Assembly: GCA_018401275.1 (NCBI GenBank)
Contig: JAGYKW010000006.1
Span: forward strand, 31,153-95,152
Reading direction: 5' to 3'
Origin: Nitriliruptoraceae bacterium
GTDB lineage: Bacteria; Actinomycetota; Nitriliruptoria; Nitriliruptorales; Nitriliruptoraceae
Length of the DNA stretch: 64,000 bases
Part shown: in pieces, positions 1 to 8,402 of the stretch
Position numbering within the stretch: the first letter of the stretch is position 1
How the letters are laid out: every line of letters starts with the position of its first letter
Made by a program: the position numbers and the translations under genes
Notes under the pieces: model-generated
What the model saw: the letters and a program-made list of their open reading frames with translations, nothing else
Told to the model about the DNA's origin: nothing
Database searches by the model: none

Positions 1-1216
1 CCAGCCACGCGCTGCCCGGGACGCCCTTCACCAGCGCGGCGAGGGCCTCCTCCTTCGTGATGAATCCGAGCAGCGGGGGGAGGCCGGCCATCGACAGCGC
101 GGCGAGCGTCCCGGCCGCAGCGGTGAGGGGGAGCGCATGCCGCAGGCCTCCGAGGCGATCGAGGTCACGGGTCCCGGTCTCGTGATCGACGATGCCGACC
201 GTCATGAACAGCGCGGCCTTGAACAGCGCGTGGGCGAGGACGTGGATCGTCGCGATGCCGAGCGCGAGCGGTGTGCCGAGTCCCACGAGTGCGGTCATGA
301 GCCCCAGCTGGCTGACCGTCGAGTACGCCATGAGCCGCTTGAGGTCGCGCTGCACGAGCGCCACCCACGCCCCCAGGACGGCGGTCGCGCCACCGATCAG
401 GACGAGGCTGACGTGCCAGACCATGAACCCGTCGAAGGTGGGCGCCATGCGGAGGAGCAGGTAGACGCCGGCCTTCACCATCGTCGCGGCATGCAGGTAG
501 GTGGAGACGGGCGTCGGTGCGACCATCGCGCCGGGGAGCCAGAAGTGGAACGGGACCTGCGCGGACTTCGTGCCCGCGGCGAGCAGCAGGAGGATGACGG
601 CAGGGACCGCGAGCGAGGAGCCCTGGACGGTGGCCGCCTGCGCGGTGATCACGCTGAGCGTCGGGCTGCCCACGGCGGACTCGATGAGGATCGCGGCGGC
701 CAGGAGTGCGAGACCTCCGATCCCCGTCACGAGCAGCGCTCGCGTCGCGCCCTTCGCGCCCTTCCCGGTCCCGCCGATGAGGAAGAAGCTCGTGATGCTC
801 GTCAGCTCCCATGCGACGAACAGCAGGAAGATGTCGTCGGCGAGCACGACGCCGAGCATCGCGCCCGCGAAGAGCGCGAGCAGTGCAGGGATCCGCACGG
901 CGTCGGGATCGTCGTGGGCGAAGTACCGCAGCGCATAGGCCATCACCAGCACGCCGATGAGGGTGACGACGAGCGCGAACACGAGCGCGAGCGCGTCCAG
1001 GCGCAGGTCGAGCGACGGCCCGCTCGGGATCCAGGCCTGCGAGAAGGTCACGACCTCGCCGTCGAGCACTCCGGGCAGCTCGCGCAGCAGGACGACGACG
1101 AGGGCGAGGAGCACGAGCCCGTTGAACGCCGCCACGTTGCGACCGAGCCAGCGGCCCAGGACCGGAGTCAGTGCAGCAGCCACGATCGGCGCAGTGACGA
1201 CCAGGGCGAGCAGCAC
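1..1216 (-). CDS. mrpA: Mrp-type Na+/H+ antiporter subunit A (partial, 5' part)
   Basis: Proton-conducting membrane subunit of a multi-subunit cation/proton antiporter, related to NADH dehydrogenase chain L/M. About 405 codons are present and the frame runs off the left edge, so the C-terminal half is missing. It is a succession of hydrophobic helices, with family-typical stretches AWELTSITSFFLIG near residue 135 and GLPPLLGFITKE near the cut. I chose the GTG at 1216 because GGGAGG lies eight bases upstream; an in-frame ATG at 1243 has no ribosome binding site. The rest of an mrp operon should lie outside the window to the left. A NuoL-like subunit is the main alternative. Confidence 0.85.
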   Translation of the reverse strand, partial: MLLALVVTAPIVAAALTPVLGRWLGRNVAAFNGLVLLALVVVLLRELPGVLDGEVVTFSQAWIPSGPSLDLRLDALALVFALVVTLIGVLVMAYALRYFAHDDPDAVRIPALLALFAGAMLGVVLADDIFLLFVAWELTSITSFFLIGGTGKGAKGATRALLVTGIGGLALLAAAILIESAVGSPTLSVITAQAATVQGSSLAVPAVILLLLAAGTKSAQVPFHFWLPGAMVAPTPVSTYLHAATMVKAGVYLLLRMAPTFDGFMVWHVSLVLIGGATAVLGAWVALVQRDLKRLMAYSTVSQLGLMTALVGLGTPLALGIATIHVLAHALFKAALFMTVGIVDHETGTRDLDRLGGLRHALPLTAAAGTLAALSMAGLPPLLGFITKEEALAALVKGVPGSAWL

Positions 1217-1330
1217 GTCAGCGGCCTCCCGGTCGTCGTGCATCGCCACGCGCTGGCGCGGCGCCGCGGTCCTGGACGCGGCAAGGTATCGCCCGCAGGA
1301 GGGGGCCCAGCGGCCGGGCCGCGGTGGCGG

Positions 1331-3313
1331 TCAGTCGCTCGCCGCGCCGTCCGCGAGGTAGCGGTCCTTGATCGCGTCGACGACGCTGGCGTCGGCGAGC
1401 GTCGTCGTGTCGCCCAGCTGCGTGTCCTCGGCGATGTCGCGCAGCAGCCGGCGCATGATCTTCCCCGAGCGGGTCTTGGGCAGGTCCGCGGTGAACAGCA
1501 GCGAGGCCGGCTTCGCGATCGGCGAGATCATGCGCGCGACATGCTCGCGCAGCTCGGTGGCGAGTGCGGCGTCACCGACGAAGCCCGCGCGCGGCGTGAC
1601 GAACGCAGCGATGGCCTGACCGGTGGCCGCGTCGGCCCGGCCGATCACCGCCGCCTCCGCGACGGACGGATGGCTCACCAGCGCCGACTCGACCTCGGTG
1701 GTCGAGAGCCGATGTCCGGACACGTTCATCACGTCGTCGACGCGTCCGAGCAGCCAGAAGCAGCCGTCCGCGTCACGCTTCGCCCCGTCGCCGGCGAAGT
1801 AGCGGCCGGCGAAGCGCGACCAGTAGGTCTCGCGGTAGCGGGCCTCGTCGCCCCAGATGCCGCGCAGCATCGCGGGCCAGGGCCGGTCGAGCACCAGGTA
1901 GCCGCCGCCGGGGACGGCGACCTCCTCGCCGCGGTCATCGACGATCGTCGCGGAGATGCCCGGGAGCGCGAAGGTCGCGGAGCCCGGCTTCGTCACCGTC
2001 GCGCCGGGCAGCGGGGCGATCATCATCGCGCCGGTCTCCGTCTGCCACCACGTGTCGACGACCGGCGTGCGGCCGCCTCCGATGACGTCGCGGTACCACA
2101 TCCAGGCCTCGGGGTTGATCGGCTCGCCGACGCTGCCGAGCACGCGCAGGCTCGACAGGTCGTGCCCGTCGGGGTGCTGGCGCCCCCACTTCATGAACGC
2201 GCGCACGGCGGTCGGTGCGGTGTACAGCTGCGTGACGCCGTAGCGCGCGACGATCTCCCAGAAGCGGTCCTCGCGCGGATAGTTCGGCGTGCCCTCGAAC
2301 ATGACCGACGTCGCACCGTTGGCGAGCGGCCCGTAGACGATGTAGGAGTGGCCCGTCACCCAGCCGATGTCGGCCGCGCACCAGTACACGTCGTGCGCCG
2401 CGTCGAGGTCGAACACGAGCCGGTGCGTGAACGACGCCTGGGTCAGGTAGCCGCCGGTCGTGTGCATGATGCCCTTGGGATGTCCGGTGGTCCCCGAGGT
2501 GTAGAGGAGGAACAGCAGGTCCTCGGCGCCCATCTCCGCTGGTTCGCAGGTCGCCGGCTGGGCCGGCACGAGCTCGTGCCACCACACGTCGCGTCCCTCA
2601 CGCATCGCGACGTCCTCGCCGGTGCGGCGCACCACGAGCACGCGCTCGATGGAGGCGGAGTCCTCGACCGCCTCGTCGGCCTGCTGCTTCAGCGGGAACG
2701 TCGAGCCGCGCCGGTGAGCGCCGTCCGCGGTGACGAGCACCCGGCACGCGGAGTCCTCGATGCGCTCGCGCAGCGCGTTCGCGCTGAAGCCGCCGAACAC
2801 GACCGAGTGCACCGCACCGATGCGCGCGCACGCGAGCATCGTGATGGCGAGCTCGGGGATCATGGGCAGGTAGACGGCGACACGGTCACCACGCTCGACA
2901 CCCAGCGCGAGCAGCGCGTTGGCTGCGCGCGACACCTCATCGAGCAGCTGCGAATAGGTGATGGTGCGCGTGTCGCCCGGTTCGCCCTCCCAGTGGAAGG
3001 CGACGCGGTCGCCGTGGCCGGCCGCGACGTGACGGTCCACGCAGTTCACGCTCGCGTTGAGCGTGCCGTCGGCGAACCAGCGGGCGAAGGGCAGCTGCCA
3101 GTCGAGCACCTCGGTGAACGGCGTCATCCATGCGAGCTCGCGCGCCTGTGCGGCCCAGAACGCCTCCGGGTCGCGCTCGGCCGCCTCGTGCAGGGACCGG
3201 TCGGTGACCCCGCTGCGCGCGACGAAGCCCTCGGGCGGCGGGAAGCGGCGGTCCTCGACGAGCAGGCCCTCGATCGCGTCCCTGTCCCCGTGTTCGTCCC
3301 CGTGCTCGCTCAT
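1331..3313 (-). CDS. acsA: acetyl-CoA synthetase (acetate--CoA ligase, AMP-forming)
   Basis: Activates acetate to acetyl-AMP and then acetyl-CoA in the cytosol. The 660-residue length is normal for the family. Visible motifs are the ATP-binding loop YTSGTTGHPKG near residue 268, WWQTETGAMM in the adenylation core, and C-terminal PKTRSGKIMRR, whose lysine is the usual site of regulatory acetylation. The N-terminal ACAS region is present. The start at 3313 follows GGGGAGG by about six bases; the open frame continues upstream, but that part is antisense to rsgA. It is transcribed away from rsgA and reads toward the antiporter gene, with a 114-base gap. Confidence 0.96.
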   Translation of the reverse strand: MSEHGDEHGDRDAIEGLLVEDRRFPPPEGFVARSGVTDRSLHEAAERDPEAFWAAQARELAWMTPFTEVLDWQLPFARWFADGTLNASVNCVDRHVAAGHGDRVAFHWEGEPGDTRTITYSQLLDEVSRAANALLALGVERGDRVAVYLPMIPELAITMLACARIGAVHSVVFGGFSANALRERIEDSACRVLVTADGAHRRGSTFPLKQQADEAVEDSASIERVLVVRRTGEDVAMREGRDVWWHELVPAQPATCEPAEMGAEDLLFLLYTSGTTGHPKGIMHTTGGYLTQASFTHRLVFDLDAAHDVYWCAADIGWVTGHSYIVYGPLANGATSVMFEGTPNYPREDRFWEIVARYGVTQLYTAPTAVRAFMKWGRQHPDGHDLSSLRVLGSVGEPINPEAWMWYRDVIGGGRTPVVDTWWQTETGAMMIAPLPGATVTKPGSATFALPGISATIVDDRGEEVAVPGGGYLVLDRPWPAMLRGIWGDEARYRETYWSRFAGRYFAGDGAKRDADGCFWLLGRVDDVMNVSGHRLSTTEVESALVSHPSVAEAAVIGRADAATGQAIAAFVTPRAGFVGDAALATELREHVARMISPIAKPASLLFTADLPKTRSGKIMRRLLRDIAEDTQLGDTTTLADASVVDAIKDRYLADGAASD

Positions 3314-3436
3314 GGCTGACCTCCCCGTCGTCACCGGGCCTGCTCGGACCCTGCCCCGAACCTGGTCGTGGCTGCCCCGGAGGACCGATGCTAGGCGCAT
3401 CCCGCGCTCCGGCCCCAGGGGTGGCAGGATGGGCGC

Positions 3437-4468
3437 ATGACGAGCATCGATATGGACGCCTTCGAGGACGAGTGGGACGACGACGTCGCCGTCGGACCGC
3501 GGGGACGCCAGCTCGCGTCGCCAGCAGCGCGCGCCGAGCGTGGCCGCCAGCGTCCCGGACGGGTCGTCGCGGTGGACCGCGGCCGCATCCGGGTCGTCCC
3601 TGACGGGGACGGGCCCGACGCGGTGATCGACGCCCGCTACGGCGGCGCGATGCGCGGACGACGCGTCGTCGTGGGGGACCGGGTGCGCCTCGCACCGGGG
3701 CAGCGGGACGAACCATCGCGCGTCGTCGAGCGGCTCGACCGCATCAGCTGGCTCGTGCGCACGGGTGACGACATCGACCATCACGAGCGCGTGCTCGTCG
3801 CCGACGCCGACGCGGTCGCAGTGATCGTGGGTGCGGACAACCTCGAGGCCGGGCTGCGCTTCGCTGACCGGGTCATCGTCGCCGCGACGACGGGCGGGCT
3901 CGCCACCGTGCTCGTGATCAACAAGTGCGACCTGCTTGCCGACGACGACGCGCTGCAGCAGCTCGACGCAGCGCTCGTGCCCTATGCGGACGCGGTCGTC
4001 GACGTGCTGCGGGTGTCCGCGCAGACGGGCGACGGGATGGACGAGCTGCGTGCGCTGCTCACCGACCGTTGGACGGTGCTCACCGGACACTCGGGCGTGG
4101 GGAAGTCGTCGCTGACCAACGCGCTGCTGCCGGACGCGGACCTGCGCACCGGTGCGGTCGGGCCGCGCGGAGGTCGGCACACGACCGTCGCGTCGCTCGC
4201 GCTCCCGCTGCCCGAGGGTGGCTGGCTGGTCGATACGCCGGGTGTGCGCTCGTTCGGTCTCGGCATGCTCGACCGCCGCGGTGTCGCGGCGGGCTTCCCT
4301 GAGCTCGTCGGTCTCGACTGCGGCCTGGACGACTGCAGGCATGACGGCGAGCCCGGCTGCGCGCTGCCCGCGGCGACGCTGCACCCGGTGCGCCGCGCCG
4401 CGTTCGAGCGACTCGCTGCTGCGGTGGAGGGGCGCGGGTCCGACGATGCACGCGTGTCCGAGGCCTGA
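3437..4468 (+). CDS. rsgA: ribosome small-subunit-dependent GTPase A
   Basis: Circularly permuted GTPase that assists late 30S maturation. 343 residues: an N-terminal OB-fold region, then the G motifs in permuted order with NKCD near residue 161, GHSGVGKSS near 216, GGRHTT near 250 and DTPG near 265. A Cys/His zinc knuckle (C-x4-C-x-H-x5-C) sits near residues 293-306. The start has no clear Shine-Dalgarno; a weak -10-like CAGGAT lies exactly six bases before the ATG, suggesting a leaderless message. It is divergent from acsA. Confidence 0.96.
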   Translation: MTSIDMDAFEDEWDDDVAVGPRGRQLASPAARAERGRQRPGRVVAVDRGRIRVVPDGDGPDAVIDARYGGAMRGRRVVVGDRVRLAPGQRDEPSRVVERLDRISWLVRTGDDIDHHERVLVADADAVAVIVGADNLEAGLRFADRVIVAATTGGLATVLVINKCDLLADDDALQQLDAALVPYADAVVDVLRVSAQTGDGMDELRALLTDRWTVLTGHSGVGKSSLTNALLPDADLRTGAVGPRGGRHTTVASLALPLPEGGWLVDTPGVRSFGLGMLDRRGVAAGFPELVGLDCGLDDCRHDGEPGCALPAATLHPVRRAAFERLAAAVEGRGSDDARVSEA

Positions 4469-4530
4469 CGAGCGCCGAGGGTCGGCCGAGGTCCTCACGA
4501 TGACGCGGCTACCCTCCGCACCGCTGTCCC

Positions 4531-4601
4531 GGCGGGGTGGCCAAGTGGTAAGGCAGGGGACTGCAAATCCCCGATCACGGGTTCGATTCCCGTCCCCGCC
4601 T
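4531..4601 (+). tRNA. tRNA-Cys (GCA)
   Basis: Full cloverleaf: acceptor GGCGGGG pairs with CCCCGCC, anticodon stem GGGGA/TCCCC with loop CTGCAAA (anticodon GCA at 4563-4565, U33 present), and T arm with GGTTCGATTCC. Discriminator base is T, as expected for cysteine tRNAs. CCA is not encoded. A TACCCT hexamer about 20 bases upstream is a plausible -10. Confidence 0.97.
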
Positions 4602-4647
4602 CTTCACGGGGATGCCGTGCGCGGTCACGCGCGAGGAGGACACGCAG

Positions 4648-5838
4648 ATGGCGGTCGGGCTGGCAGGTCGTGATCCGTCCGGGGCCGAGGTGGTCGTCAT
4701 CGGAGGCGGGGTGCACGGCGCCGCTGCGGCGTTCCATCTCGCCGAGCGCGGGGTCGATGTCCTGCTCGTCGAGCGTGACGAGCTGGCCGGCGGTCCGACC
4801 GGGCGCTCGAGCGCCATCTGCCGCGCGTACTACACGAACCCGTTCCTCGCGCGTGTCGCGCGAGAATCGCTCGATCTGCTCGGGTCGTTCTCGGAGCGGA
4901 TGGGAGGACGTGACGCGGGCCACGTCATCACCGGCGGACTCTTCCTGCATGGCCCCGAGGACGTCTCCGCGGTCACAGAGGCGGCGCGAGCGCTGACGGC
5001 GATCGGAACGACCACAGACGTGCTCGATGTCGCGGCCCTGTCCGATGCGTTCCCACGCTTCTCACCCGACGGGCTCGGTATCGCTGCTCACGAGCATGGG
5101 GCCGGCTACGCGGATCCGGTCGCGACCACGGTCGGGCTCGCTCATCGTGCGCGAGAACTCGGTGCGCGTCTGCGTCAGTACACCGCGGTCACCCGCCTCG
5201 AGGAGGGTCGTGGTGAGCGTCCCCATCGGGTCACGCTCTCCGACGGTGTCGTCATCGAGGCGCAGCGGATCCTGCTCGCTGCAGGCCCGTGGACGGGAGC
5301 GCTTGCGCGCCATGTCGGCGCCGAACTGCCGTTGACGATCGAGCGTCACTTCGTCGCCACCTTCGCGTGGGGCGGGGCGACGGCGGTGCCTCACGTGTTC
5401 GCCGATGTCACGCAGGGCTACTACGCGAAGCCCGAGGCCTCCGGCGGCTTCCTGTGCGGTCCGCTCACGCCCGAGCCGGAGATCGACGATCCCGAGGCGT
5501 TCGAGCAGCGCATCCTCGACGCTGAGGTGGAACATCTCGCCGCCGGGATCGTACGGCGGGTCCCCGACCTCGAGCGGATCGCCCCGCGCGGTGGTTGGGC
5601 CTCGCTGTACGACGTGAGCCCGGACTGGCAGCCCGTCATCGGGGAGATTGCGCCACGCGTGTTCGTCGACGCCGGGACGTCGGGTCACGGCTTCAAGCTC
5701 GCGCCGGGACTGGGTCGTGAGGTCGCGGCGCTCGTGATGGGTTCGCCCGACCCCGGACTGTCGGACTTCGCCCCCGGCCGGTTCGCTGCCGATGCGCCGC
5801 TGACGGCGGGCTACGGGCAATCACGCATCCTGGGCTAG
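4648..5838 (+). CDS. FAD-dependent oxidoreductase, DAO family (sarcosine oxidase/dehydrogenase-like)
   Basis: A 396-residue flavoenzyme of the D-amino-acid-oxidase fold. The dinucleotide-binding motif VIGGGVHGAAAAF starts near residue 18, followed by a glutamate-ended beta strand (LLVER). The C-terminal GTSGHGFKLAPGLG loop is typical of sarcosine oxidase beta and related N-methyl amino-acid oxidases. The substrate cannot be read from sequence; a small secondary or tertiary amino acid is likely. ATG at 4648 is preceded by GAGGAGG; an ATG 36 bases earlier has no such site. It is convergent with livF, 12 bases apart, and amino-acid uptake genes follow, which fits amino-acid catabolism. Confidence 0.85.
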   Translation: MAVGLAGRDPSGAEVVVIGGGVHGAAAAFHLAERGVDVLLVERDELAGGPTGRSSAICRAYYTNPFLARVARESLDLLGSFSERMGGRDAGHVITGGLFLHGPEDVSAVTEAARALTAIGTTTDVLDVAALSDAFPRFSPDGLGIAAHEHGAGYADPVATTVGLAHRARELGARLRQYTAVTRLEEGRGERPHRVTLSDGVVIEAQRILLAAGPWTGALARHVGAELPLTIERHFVATFAWGGATAVPHVFADVTQGYYAKPEASGGFLCGPLTPEPEIDDPEAFEQRILDAEVEHLAAGIVRRVPDLERIAPRGGWASLYDVSPDWQPVIGEIAPRVFVDAGTSGHGFKLAPGLGREVAALVMGSPDPGLSDFAPGRFAADAPLTAGYGQSRILG

Positions 5839-5850
5839 CGGGACCTGGCC

Positions 5851-6597
5851 TCAGGCGTCGGGGATCTCACCGAGATAGGCCTCGCGCATGCGCGGGTCCG
5901 CCTTCAGGGCCTCTGCGGTGTCCGACAGCACGATGCGTCCGGACTGCAGCACGTAGCCGCGGTCCGCGATCGACAGGGCCATGCTGGCGTTCTGCTCGAC
6001 GACGAACACCGCGGTGCCGGCGGCGTTGATCTGCTCGATGATGGCGAAGTTCTGCGCCACGAGGATCGGTGCGAGCCCCATCGAGGGCTCGTCCATCAGG
6101 AGGACCCGCGGACGCGACATCAGCGCCCGACCGACGGCGACCATCTGCTGCTCGCCCCCGGAGAGCGTCCCCGAGGTCTGATTGAGACGTTCCTTGACCC
6201 GGGGGAACATCGTGAAGATGTGCTCGAGGTCGGCCTCCTTCTCATCATCCTTACGCAGGTAGGCACCGATCTCGAGGTTCTCGCGCACGCTCATGCGTTT
6301 GAACAGGCGACGGTTCTCGGGCACCATCGAGACGCCCTGCGCGACCCGTTGCGCCGTCGTGAGGCCCTGCATGTCCTGCCCGTCGATCAGGACGGCGCCA
6401 GCGGTCGGTTCCACCATCCCGAGGATCGTGCGGAGCGTGGTGGTCTTGCCGGACGCGTTGCCGCCGAGCAGGCAGACGAGTTCGCCCGGGGCGATCGTGA
6501 TGCTCACGTCGTGGAGGATCTGCACGGTCCCGTAGTGCGTATCGACGTTGCGGAACTCGAGGACGGGCGTGCTGTCCGTCGGGGATCGATCGCTCAT
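5851..6597 (-). CDS. livF: branched-chain amino-acid-type ABC transporter ATPase (LivF-like)
   Basis: Cytosolic ATPase of a Liv/HAAT-type importer, 248 residues. Walker A is GGNASGKTT (unusual residues, but the G-x4-GKT core is intact), with signature LSGGEQQ, Walker B VLLMDEPSMGLAP and the H-loop position replaced by Gln (VVEQN), as is normal in LivF. The ATG overlaps the stop of the preceding livG fragment (ATGA), so the pair was translationally coupled. The rest of that livG is missing: the upstream frame turns into thioredoxin-like sequence. This copy is intact, unlike the frameshifted LivF-like copy at 7613-8338. Confidence 0.9.
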   Translation of the reverse strand: MSDRSPTDSTPVLEFRNVDTHYGTVQILHDVSITIAPGELVCLLGGNASGKTTTLRTILGMVEPTAGAVLIDGQDMQGLTTAQRVAQGVSMVPENRRLFKRMSVRENLEIGAYLRKDDEKEADLEHIFTMFPRVKERLNQTSGTLSGGEQQMVAVGRALMSRPRVLLMDEPSMGLAPILVAQNFAIIEQINAAGTAVFVVEQNASMALSIADRGYVLQSGRIVLSDTAEALKADPRMREAYLGEIPDA

Positions 6598-6839
6598 GGG
6601 CTCTGCTCCGTGGTGGCTGGCCGGCCGAGGTACGCCTCGATGACACGCTCGTCGGTCGAGACGGTCGCGTAGTCCCCTTCGATGAGTTTGATGCCGTGGT
6701 CGAGGACGGGGGCGATCATCTTGCACGGACCGCACCACGTCGCCGTCAACTTTAAAACCGTGTGGTTCGGCGTCTCGGCCAGATTCTTCAAGAACGCGAC
6801 GCGATCGGTCGCGACGTGCTTGACACGAGTCAAAGACAT
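6594..6839 (-). pseudogene. chimera: thioredoxin N-terminus fused to LivG C-terminus
   Basis: An 81-codon open frame made of two unrelated parts. Residues 1-43 read as the first half of a thioredoxin with active site WCGPCK followed by MIAP. From about residue 44 (VLDHG) to the end it is the C-terminus of a LivG ATPase (…VIEAYLG…), overlapping the livF start by ATGA. Thioredoxins commonly continue APVLDE and LivG commonly reads VLDHG, so the switch falls in a shared Val-Leu-Asp. Neither half is complete. The 5' part and the bases up to about 6888 have lower GC and unlike codon use, including a TTTAAAA run. Confidence 0.75.
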
Positions 6840-6888
6840 TGGATGGGGGGGAGGGGGCTGTTTGAATCCTACCGAGATCCCCGCAGTC

Positions 6889-7616
6889 TCATCACGGGAC
6901 TGATCGGACCGAACGGGGCCGGGCAGACCACGCTGTTCAACCTGCTCACGGGCTTCGACCAGCCTGACGCCGGCTCCTGGACCGTTTCGACGGGACGTCC
7001 ACGGCGGGCATCCCGGCCTACCGCGTCGCACGCGGCGGGATGGTGCGGACCTTCCAGCTCACCAAGGCGCTGTCGCGCATGACGGTGATCGAGAACCTCA
7101 TGCTCGGCGCGTCCGGGCAGCGTGGTGAGCGCCTCCTCACCGCGCTCGCGCCTGGCGGTGGAACGCGCAGGAGGAGACGATCCGCGTGCGTGCGGAGCAG
7201 CTCCTCGAACGCTTCAAGCTCAGCCACATGCGCGACCAGTTCGCCGGACGCTCTCCGGTGGACAGCGGAAGCTGCTCGAGATGGCTCGCGCGCTCATGGT
7301 CGAGCCATCGCTCGTCATGCTCGATGAGCCCATGGCGGGCGTGAACCCGGCGCTGACCCAGTCGCTGCTGGGTCACGTCAAGGACCTGCGCGACGTCGAG
7401 GGTCGCAGCGTCGTCTTCGTCGAGCACGACATGGACGTCGTGTTCGACATCTCGACTGGGTCGTCTGCCTCGCGCAGGGCGCATCATCGCGGAGGGTCCA
7501 CCGTCGTCGATCGGTGCGAACGCCGCCGTCATCGATGCGTACCTCGGTGCGACCCACGACCACAGCGCGCTGCGCGCCGAGCGGCGGCGCCGTCAGGCCG
7601 CGAGGGGGACGCATGA
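6889..7616 (+). pseudogene. livG: LivG-like ABC ATPase, 5'-truncated and frameshifted
   Basis: Homology begins abruptly just before Walker A (LIGPNGAGQTT) and continues through signature LSGGQRK, Walker B VMLDEPMAGVNP and VFVEHDMD to the C-terminus, with the reading frame changing near 6985, 7145, 7248 and 7455. About 30 N-terminal residues are missing. The Walker A lysine is written as glutamine. It lies on the opposite strand to the LivG fragment before 6712 and is a separate paralog. It ends in an ATGA overlap with the next ATPase. Either a decayed gene or poor consensus sequence. Confidence 0.8.
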
Positions 7617-8338
7617 GCGGCACGGACCTGGTGCTCTGCGCGGAGGACCTCGTCGCCGGCTACGTGCCGGACGTCGACATCCTCACCGGCTGCAACCTCA
7701 CGCTCGAGCGCGGTGAGCTGGTCGGCATCATCGGTCCGAACGGGGCCGGGAAGTCGACCCTGATCAAGACGATGTTCGGGCTCGTGCCCGTGCGCTCCGG
7801 GAAGGTGCTGCTCGGCGACGACGACATCACGGGCCTGTCCGCGCACGCTCGTCTCGCGGGGTCGGCTACGTCCCGCAGACCCAGAACGTGTTCCCGAGCC
7901 TCACGATCCGCGAGAACCTCGAGATGGGGCTCTACCTGCGGTCCAAGGACTGGGAGGCGAGGTCGGCCTTCGTGTACGACCTGTTCCCGCTGCTCTCCGA
8001 CCGCGCGAACCAGCGTGCCGGCCTGCTCTCCGGCGGCGAGCGGCAGATGGTCGCCATGGGCCGTGCCCTGATGATGGACCCGGAGGTCCTGTTCCTCGAT
8101 GAGCCTTCGGCCGGGCTCGCCCGCGAACCAGGACGACGTCTTCCGGCGCATCGGGGAGATCAACGAGGCGGGCATCTCGATCGTCATGGTCGAGCAGAAC
8201 GCTCGGACCTGCCTCGAGATCTGCGACCGCGCCTACGTCCTCGATCAGGGCCGCAACGCCTACACCGGGACCGGGAGGAGCTCCTCAACGACCCCAAGGT
8301 CATCGAGCTCTACCTGGGACGCTCGCCCGCGCGCGTGA
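7613..8338 (+). pseudogene. livF: second LivF-like ABC ATPase, frameshifted
   Basis: Starts MSGTDLVLCAEDLVAGY, keeps Walker A GPNGAGKST, signature LSGGERQ, Walker B VLFLDEPSAGLA and the LivF-type MVEQN, but the frame breaks near 7858, 8118, 8270 and 8318. Read through these breaks it is a normal-length LivF (about 240 residues). ATG overlaps the stop of the LivG-like gene. A strong hairpin follows at 8359. It is clearly a different paralog from the intact LivF at 5851-6597. The type is certain; whether it is functional is not. Confidence 0.82.
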
Positions 8339-8358
8339 TCGATCGGACGCATGAGGAA

Positions 8359-8384
8359 GGGCCCGCGGCCGGAGCCGCGGGCCC
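8359..8384. terminator. bidirectional hairpin between convergent Liv genes
   Basis: Perfect 11-bp inverted repeat GGGCCCGCGGC / GCCGCGGGCCC with a four-base loop, flanked by GAA on the left and TTC on the right. It sits between the convergent LivF-like and LivK-like genes, where a shared terminator is expected. There is no U-tract, as is common in GC-rich actinobacteria. Confidence 0.8.
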
Positions 8385-8402
8385 TCCTTCATGTGGTGCG
8401 TG

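Noticed and set aside
1217..1330. Terminator between acsA and the antiporter gene
   Set aside because: Several GC-rich partial hairpins can be drawn around GGCCC/GGGCC, but none is clearly better than background in such sequence.
137..3319. Open frame of 1,060 codons on the plus strand
   Set aside because: Antisense to the antiporter and acsA genes; the product is Arg/Asp/Glu/His-rich low-complexity sequence, typical of GC-rich shadow frames.
6700..6840. A complete thioredoxin gene
   Set aside because: Only the first 43 residues are thioredoxin; the second half of the fold is missing.
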